The notes below the pieces were generated by a model. It was not told the DNA's origin, made no database searches, and was given only the letters and a program-made list of their open reading frames with translations. Shown piece after piece: positions 9,001 to 13,090 of a stretch of DNA of 13,090 bases; position 1 is the stretch's first letter; each line of letters starts with the position of its first letter. Where the stretch lies: NCBI GenBank assembly GCA_021734045.1, contig JAIPJR010000070.1, positions 1 to 13,090 of the forward strand. The letters are read 5' to 3'. The stretch is from Fidelibacterota bacterium. GTDB lineage: Bacteria; Fidelibacterota; UBA8477. The position numbers and the translations under genes were made by a program.

Positions 9001-10789
9001 TTCCGCCAATACAGGCTGGATTTCCGGTAATGCCAGTTGGGATGCAAATATCACTTTATCACGCATTAATAATGTTGACGGGATTCCCTTCCCCGGGAAT
9101 TACCAGATTCACTTAACAGCAGACACGGCTGATACCATCGTTCTTCCCTCACCGCGACCCATAACATTTTATGTGATGGAGACCCTGAGTGGTGACACAC
9201 TGGATATCGGAGCCCTGTCGCTGAATGGGACAACTTTCGGTTTGACAACGGCGCTCATTCCGCTCATGTATGAAACCGATGATAAAACGGGGAATTATTA
9301 CCGTACCTGGGATATCAGCTTTCGACCACGCACGCCGGGTATCAGTGCGATTGTCCCCGATGAAAATGGCTTGCTTATTGGAACACGTGGCGTCACGAAT
9401 CCCAATATCCCGGCCAATGGTCTGCACTATTATAGTCCCGAAACCGGTGGTTGGAAGCACTGGTCCAAAGCATCCACCGGCGGAAATCTGATTGACAATA
9501 CCATTTACGATATCAAGTCCGTTGGATCAGCGTGGTGGATTGGTACTGGGTGGGGACCGGTGGCCTTTGATGGCATTCACTGGTATCGTAATTTCCAACT
9601 GGAAACCCTCTTCGATATTCTCAACGGGGGTGTAGAGGATTTGTCCAATCCAGAAGCGAGTCGCCGCTTTGAAGCCTGTATCGCTATCGCCACAGACCAG
9701 CAGGGTTACATCTGGTTGGCCACTGCTAAAAAAGGGCTGGTGCGGGTGAATACCAATGGGACACTGGAGACCAGTCTGGACGATGAAATTGTCCAGTACA
9801 CGACGCCGGCCACCGTGGATATTGACATTACCACACGGGCTGTGCGGGATATTTTAGTGGATGATCAAAACCGATTGTGGATAGCCACTGAAGCTGGTTT
9901 GGTAATCTACGATATCGATGCTGATAGCTGGTCCACCATTAAAAAGACCAATGACAATGGATTGCCGAACAACAATTTCCAGACGGTTTATCAATTACCG
10001 GATGGAACAATCGTGGTAGGCACCTCTTTGGGGTTAGCCTTTAAAGTTGACGATAATTTCGTCACCTACGATGATCTGCCCAATAAAACCGTTTACAGCT
10101 TCTATTATGATGAAGCACAAACGGGAAAAACCTTGTGGGTAGGCACGAAAAAAGGCTTCGCGACCATCGACCTCACGAATGCAGGAACTGACTATGCTGG
10201 TTTAACAACAACACAATTTGAAGCCAGTTACGGTGACACCAGCATTTCCCAGGATGCTGATATTCGCTCGATTTTGTTTATCGATGGGGAAGGTTGGTTT
10301 GGCACCAATGCCGGCCTGGAACACCGCATTACGGAAGAGGATTGGGATAGCTTCGGGCCTGAGCCTGGTGATGTCTTTCAATACAAAACCCGCATGCCCT
10401 TCAGTGCAATGGATAGTTACAAATTCACAACCAGTGGGGGACAGGAATCCGCGGAACTGGTGAAAAATGATTTAGACCAAGTGGCCGTGGTACCCAACCC
10501 CTATGTGGCAACAGCGACCTGGGAACGCAAGCCATACCTGCAATCGGGGAGGGGTGAGCGGAAAGTGTATTTCATTAACCTTCCGCAGGAATGTACCATC
10601 CGGATCTATACAGTGAGTGGAGAATTGGTGCGAAAAATCGAACACAGCAGCACGGTTTATGACGGCAGTGAGCCATGGGACTTGCTGAATAATGATAATC
10701 TGGAGGTGGCGTATGGTATTTATGTCTACCATATCGAGTCACCTGAATCAGGTGCTGAAACCATCGGCAAACTGGCGCTGATTAAATAA
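6041..10789 (+). CDS. Very large secreted exoprotein: FN3-like domain, seven-bladed regulator-type propeller and C-terminal sorting-like domain
   Basis: This 1582-residue protein begins with a signal peptide (residues 1-18, MRKIILIITFTALALTAA). Residues 20-350 are an uncharacterised Trp/Tyr-rich region. Acidic calcium-type motifs occur at 358-447 and again, split, at 769-932. An FN3-like domain lies at about 554-685 (VTLYWDEGS, GYAIYRATDFGF, RYYYAICAYD). Residues 1101-1440 contain seven units of the two-component-regulator propeller type (IWLATAKKGLVRV, LWIATEAGLVIYD, LWVGTKKGFATID). The C-terminal 100 residues (1481-1582) carry VVPNPY, CTIRIYTVSGELVRKI and a final GKLALIK, resembling FlgD-Ig-like or type IX secretion sorting domains. 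Cys875 and Cys886 could form a disulfide. No kinase or membrane segment follows the propeller, so it is a surface or secreted protein, not a sensor kinase. It sits between a TonB receptor and a PorV-like protein, its likely partners. Ligand and exact role are unknown. Confidence 0.88.
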   Translation: MRKIILIITFTALALTAADRGTIQMPTPPESKSDVVGWNLYNAKMKQIHRMSKAAARSDRAYNFHNGNQVRTLFYNYGSIGKPNTEPSMEWPIGSGRGYAFEFGVVAGAEVPTYGGDTKRIVIDGLTVAGVSGNNPAGTPNDWEPLPGYNDPFVHKIAMSDSPDEDRDPDARPDTWPPYKTSNNPFWYQINDATNPDYPGKFVWPGEYGRGVTTADQESYYVMDDSYVYRHNSYPWTGELRDDEFYADLGNPDRGGIGLEVESRGYQWIATRAQNVIFFIYELENTGGDTLESVYFGMYGDPHIGGANDYSDDDAYYDTYVDMVYAWDDNARGGPEFADIIPGFFGYKFLESPGEPYDFVDNDQDGMVDESMQDGIDNDGDWRPFDDYNNNGQWDPGEAINDDVGTDGLGPEDPGYPGPDADYTEANGRPDDGEPNFDQTDLDEADQIGLTGFIVEQYSYNGVDDNTFFNRLAAPIIDSTFQQRSDNIFLYSSGPLKMAPGDRRRFSITMLFGYNITGATGVDLHENPHNTRDLYATANVVQDIYNAGYRFTRPPLKPRITAVPGDEQVTLYWDEGSEHSKDPIYGNDFAGYAIYRATDFGFEEVKSITDAYGSPYLWKPIAKFDKIDSWRGPHPIEQVVGSGLHYDMGSNTGLVHSFVDKDVINGQRYYYAICAYDTGSVRDTIPPTETSKNIQETFSGEITLDINTAVVTPAAPSVGYVAPEVLISDDVSENPGTGSVEVKIIDPMQVPHNREYAIRFVDSRTDMVDNDGDWKSFMDDTLFIPVGSYVTLIVPPTPDTVNFVQNQDTTVAVTGAVGEHFVYSGLWWEINQLISGTLKDSVIIPDTTITVLPTLDIWNPLTDGSVNQDVGMDGCSDIYEISGGGCSDAPIAGVNPGDDPHGDNWHPVLNPGGTEANGRPDAGEPNVDDNDIQEKVRETQYFQLWDITDPADELIVLDRQDALQGEDKNHIMNGLQVFVHNDVVAQDSANTGWISGNASWDANITLSRINNVDGIPFPGNYQIHLTADTADTIVLPSPRPITFYVMETLSGDTLDIGALSLNGTTFGLTTALIPLMYETDDKTGNYYRTWDISFRPRTPGISAIVPDENGLLIGTRGVTNPNIPANGLHYYSPETGGWKHWSKASTGGNLIDNTIYDIKSVGSAWWIGTGWGPVAFDGIHWYRNFQLETLFDILNGGVEDLSNPEASRRFEACIAIATDQQGYIWLATAKKGLVRVNTNGTLETSLDDEIVQYTTPATVDIDITTRAVRDILVDDQNRLWIATEAGLVIYDIDADSWSTIKKTNDNGLPNNNFQTVYQLPDGTIVVGTSLGLAFKVDDNFVTYDDLPNKTVYSFYYDEAQTGKTLWVGTKKGFATIDLTNAGTDYAGLTTTQFEASYGDTSISQDADIRSILFIDGEGWFGTNAGLEHRITEEDWDSFGPEPGDVFQYKTRMPFSAMDSYKFTTSGGQESAELVKNDLDQVAVVPNPYVATATWERKPYLQSGRGERKVYFINLPQECTIRIYTVSGELVRKIEHSSTVYDGSEPWDLLNNDNLEVAYGIYVYHIESPESGAETIGKLALIK
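7112..7381 (+). repeat. Acidic calcium-type motif block, copy 1, in the exoprotein
   Basis: Residues 358-447 contain DNDQDG, DNDGDW (377-382), DYNNNGQWDPGE, then TEANGRPDDGEPN (424-436) and an acidic tail. The Asp/Asn/Gly spacing resembles calcium loops. A diverged second copy lies about 390-490 residues further on. Confidence 0.65.
8345..8836 (+). repeat. Acidic calcium-type motif block, copy 2, split by extra sequence
   Basis: DNDGDW (769-774) and TEANGRPDAGEPN (914-926) repeat the two landmarks of copy 1 in the same order, with NQDVGMDG matching NDDVGTDG between them. The landmarks are about 98 residues further apart than in copy 1, mostly because of a beta-rich Thr/Val segment (about 783-860). 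Codons differ between the copies, so the duplication is old or the motif was recruited twice. Confidence 0.6.
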
Positions 10790-10794
10790 GGAGG
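10788..10794 (+). promoter_or_regulatory. Shine-Dalgarno site that decides the start of the PorV-like gene
   Basis: AAGGAGG overlaps the last two bases of the exoprotein stop codon. Two ATG codons follow back to back at 10797 and 10800. The site is two bases from the first and five from the second, so the second is favoured, matching the four to six base spacing of the other genes here. Confidence 0.7.
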
Positions 10795-10799
10795 CTATG

Positions 10800-11840
10800 A
10801 TGTTGAAGAAAATTCTACTCGTATTAATGGCCGGCCTGATCAGCGTTTCATTTGCGCAGAATAAAGTCGGTACCACTGTTGCTCAATTTCTGAAAATCGG
10901 CGTTGGCAGTCGCGCCAATGGTATGGGCGAAGCCTTTGTTGCTTTAAGTGATGACGCGTCCGGATTATTCTGGAATCCGGCCGGTATCTCGCGGGCCGGG
11001 GCGACAGAATTCATGTTCGTCCACACCCAGTGGATTGCCGATATTGGTTTTGACTATGTGGGCGTCATTGTACCCATGTATGGAATTGGAACGGTTGGCG
11101 CCAGTCTCACATCGTTAACCATGGCGGATATGCCGGTTCGAACCGAGACACAGCCCAACGGCACAGGGGAGAAATTCTCAGCCAGCGATCTGGCGATGCA
11201 AATCTCGCTCGCCCGGAATCTGACAGACCGATTTTCTATTGGATTCAATGCCAAATTCATTCGACAAAGTATTTGGCACATGAGCGCTCAGGGAATGGCC
11301 ATTGATGTAGGGACATTATTTACAACCCAGTTCCATGATATGCGGTTGGGCATGAGTATTTCCAATTTTGGGACCTCCATGCAAATGTCGGGTCGCGACG
11401 CCCTGGTCACCTATGACCCGGATCCGGAAGCTGAAGGAAATAACCCGCTTATCCCGGCCTATCTGGCGATGGATGAATCGGCCCTGCCACTTATGTTCCG
11501 CGTGGGCGTGGCTATGGATGTGTGGAGTCAGGGATCCTCGAAACTCACCGTCGCTGTGGATGCCCTGCATCCCAATGACAATTACGAGAGTTTGAATATT
11601 GGAACCGAACTGAATATCGCCAATCTTGTTTTTCTGCGTGGTGGGTGGAAATCGCCCTTCGTGGAGACCAATACCGCCAGCAGCACTGAAAATTGGGAGG
11701 ATCGCGAAGAGGGTTTCACGGTTGGTGCCGGCGTGGATATTCCGCTTATGGGATCAAGTGGTCTGAAATTTGACTATTCATTTGCGGATTTCGGCCGTTT
11801 GAAAAACGCGCAACGCTTTACGCTGAATCTCTATTTTTAA
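10800..11840 (+). CDS. PorV/PorQ-family outer-membrane beta-barrel protein
   Basis: From the preferred ATG the protein is 346 residues; the ATG at 10797 would add one Met. It has a signal peptide (MLKKILLVLMAGLISVSFAQ) and then the family's hallmark N-terminus, with FLKIGVGSRANGMGEAFVA and DDASGLFWNPAGI. Alternating hydrophobic strands follow, ending in RFTLNLYF with a terminal aromatic residue typical of outer-membrane barrels. Known family members have a FadL-like barrel. PorV in type IX secretion shuttles proteins bearing a C-terminal sorting domain from the translocon to the attachment complex, while PorQ has a related role. The gene directly follows an exoprotein with such a C-terminal region, which suggests a dedicated partner, although many FCB genomes have several PorV-like paralogues of unknown role. 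It is the last gene before a terminator. Confidence 0.9.
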   Translation: MLKKILLVLMAGLISVSFAQNKVGTTVAQFLKIGVGSRANGMGEAFVALSDDASGLFWNPAGISRAGATEFMFVHTQWIADIGFDYVGVIVPMYGIGTVGASLTSLTMADMPVRTETQPNGTGEKFSASDLAMQISLARNLTDRFSIGFNAKFIRQSIWHMSAQGMAIDVGTLFTTQFHDMRLGMSISNFGTSMQMSGRDALVTYDPDPEAEGNNPLIPAYLAMDESALPLMFRVGVAMDVWSQGSSKLTVAVDALHPNDNYESLNIGTELNIANLVFLRGGWKSPFVETNTASSTENWEDREEGFTVGAGVDIPLMGSSGLKFDYSFADFGRLKNAQRFTLNLYF

Positions 11841-11964
11841 TCAGGTTTCATCGTTACTCGGGCAGCGCATTTAGGGGGAGAGTAATCTGAACATGATAAG
11901 ACTAACCGAACAAGCCGCGGATATACCGCATCAAAAAATAATTTCCACAGAATTGCTAATAACC

Positions 11965-11997
11965 AAGGAATCCGGTCTTTTGCCGGATTCTTTATTT
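11965..11997 (+). terminator. Rho-independent terminator after the PorV-like gene
   Basis: A perfect 8-base stem GAATCCGG (11968-11975) and CCGGATTC (11983-11990) encloses a 7-base loop. It can be extended by one G-T and two A-T pairs (11965-11967 with 11991-11993) and is followed by TTTATTT. It lies 125 bases after the PorV-like stop and 17 bases before the next start codon. The stretch from 11841 to 11964 holds no gene and no promoter I can recognise. Confidence 0.8.
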
Positions 11998-12014
11998 GTG
12001 CAAATGAGGGTAAT

Positions 12015-13090
12015 ATGCTGAAAAAAGGGGCTAAAGCACTTTTACTGGGATTGATTTTTCCCGCCTTCCTGTTTGCCGGCACGACCGGAAAAATTTCCGG
12101 TCTGGTCACAGATGCCGATAGCGGTGAGCCACTAATCGGAGTGAATGTGGTGGTGTCAGAATTAGGAACCGGCGCTGCCACAGGATTGGATGGGCGCTAC
12201 ATCATCCTGAATGTTCCCCCGGGAATATATGAGGTTCGCTTCTCAATGATTGGCTATACCCAACATAATGTTGAAGGCGTCCGCGTAATGGTGGACCTCA
12301 CCACCACATTGGATGCCCAATTGGGCACCAGTATTATCGAAGGTGAGGCGGTGACGGTTACAGCCGATCGTTCCATGGTGCAGGCAGATATTACCTATTC
12401 ACAATCCAATATCAGCGCGTCAGACCTGAGTGCTATGCCCGTGGAGGAGTTTGAAGAGGTAATCTCACTCCAGGCTGGTGTCGTGCAGGGGACCGGCGGT
12501 GAAATTCACATCCGTGGTGGCCGTTCCTCAGAAGTGGGCTATATGGTGGATGGTATTTCCGTTACTGATCCCTACACCGCCTCCATGGCGATTGAAGTGG
12601 AAAATAATGCCATTCAGGAGTTGCAGCTCATCTCCGGTACATTTAATGCCGAATATGGTCAGGCTATGTCCGGTATTATCAATATCGTCACCCGCGAAGG
12701 GGACATGAAAAAATATGGTGGCAATATTGACTTTCGCATCGGGCGTTACGCATCCACTGATCCCAAAATCTACTTTGGAAGCCTGCCGGACAGCATGTAC
12801 GCCAAAACCGGTGCTGATAATATCAATCTATTGGGTGTGGGAGAAGGGTTCACGCCGACACTTTTGAATGACATTCAGGGCAGCATCAATGGTCCCATAC
12901 CGGGCATGAATGGTAAAGCCTCGTTCTATCTCTCCGGTCGCTACTACCGTGGCGACGGCTATCTGTATGGCATTCGCCAGTTCAATCCGGAAAGCTACAC
13001 CTGGAGTGTGTCCAATTCTCAAGCGGTCCCCAACACTGAGTATTATTTGGATTACGAGGATATCGGTATTGATAACTGCACCGATGAGTT
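12015..13090 (+). CDS. Second TonB-dependent receptor, paralogue of the first, C-terminus cut off by window edge
   Basis: The frame is open from the ATG at 12015 to the window end (358 full codons). It has a signal peptide (residues 1-21, MLKKGAKALLLGLIFPAFLF), a carboxypeptidase-regulatory-like domain (about 25-103, GKISGLVTDADSGEPLIGVN), a linker with a possible TonB box (EAVTVTADRSMV), a plug (about 125-230, IHIRGGRSSEVGYMVDG, NAEYGQAMSGIINIVT) and the first barrel strands. The order and many motifs match the receptor at 2495-6031, so the two are paralogues. GAGGG four bases upstream supports the start. The sequence ends near YLDYEDIGIDNCTDE, at about the place where the first receptor has its calcium-type insert, so a similar insert may begin here. 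No clear promoter was found; expression may depend on read-through of the hairpin just upstream. Confidence 0.92.
   Translation, partial: MLKKGAKALLLGLIFPAFLFAGTTGKISGLVTDADSGEPLIGVNVVVSELGTGAATGLDGRYIILNVPPGIYEVRFSMIGYTQHNVEGVRVMVDLTTTLDAQLGTSIIEGEAVTVTADRSMVQADITYSQSNISASDLSAMPVEEFEEVISLQAGVVQGTGGEIHIRGGRSSEVGYMVDGISVTDPYTASMAIEVENNAIQELQLISGTFNAEYGQAMSGIINIVTREGDMKKYGGNIDFRIGRYASTDPKIYFGSLPDSMYAKTGADNINLLGVGEGFTPTLLNDIQGSINGPIPGMNGKASFYLSGRYYRGDGYLYGIRQFNPESYTWSVSNSQAVPNTEYYLDYEDIGIDNCTDE

Noticed and set aside
9341-10789. Exoprotein as a hybrid two-component sensor
   Set aside because: The propeller family suggests it, but there is no membrane segment, histidine kinase or receiver domain after the propeller.
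6041-10789. Exoprotein as a SusD homologue
   Set aside because: It has no lipobox cysteine after the signal peptide and none of the helical-repeat character of SusD.
11917-11929. Short inverted repeat GCGG-ATATA-CCGC between the PorV-like gene and the terminator
   Set aside because: A four-base stem is too short to call an operator or hairpin, and no promoter lies next to it.

Overview
The window holds five protein-coding genes, all for exported or outer-membrane proteins, and no RNA genes, mobile elements or CRISPR arrays that I can see. Base composition is roughly balanced. The genes have strong Shine-Dalgarno sites and one promoter with sigma70-type spacing, which differs from the -7/-33 pattern of typical Bacteroidota. 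Receptors with an N-terminal carboxypeptidase-regulatory-like domain, a PorV/PorQ-family protein and a large exoprotein with a C-terminal sorting-like domain point to a Gram-negative member of the FCB group. My best guess is Marinimicrobia (SAR406) or a relative such as Calditrichota or Ignavibacteria; this is inference from protein style, not from a marker gene.

Layout. Positions 1-2229 on the minus strand carry the first 743 codons of a secreted FG-GAP/VCBS-type repeat protein whose end lies outside the window. A 265-base divergent intergenic region follows, with a very good plus-strand promoter and a weak minus-strand candidate. Next is a tight plus-strand operon: a TonB-dependent receptor (2495-6031), a 1582-residue exoprotein (6041-10789) and a PorV/PorQ-family outer-membrane protein (10800-11840). 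Gaps are only about 10 bases, and both internal ribosome-binding sites overlap the preceding stop codon. A hairpin terminator lies at 11965-11997. Seventeen bases after it, a second TonB-dependent receptor begins (12015), paralogous to the first, and runs off the end of the window.

How the genes may work together. The operon pairs a SusC-like receptor not with a SusD lipoprotein but with a giant exoprotein and a PorV-like protein. In type IX secretion, PorV carries proteins with a C-terminal sorting domain from the translocon to the surface-attachment machinery. The exoprotein ends in such a sorting-like region after a complete seven-bladed propeller of the two-component-regulator type. A reasonable hypothesis is a surface module in which the PorV-like protein helps export or anchor the exoprotein and the receptor works with it in capture or uptake. 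The substrate cannot be deduced. Calcium-type acidic repeats occur in the receptor, the exoprotein and the divergent FG-GAP protein, suggesting that calcium stabilises this surface assembly. The second receptor may begin another copy of the same module.
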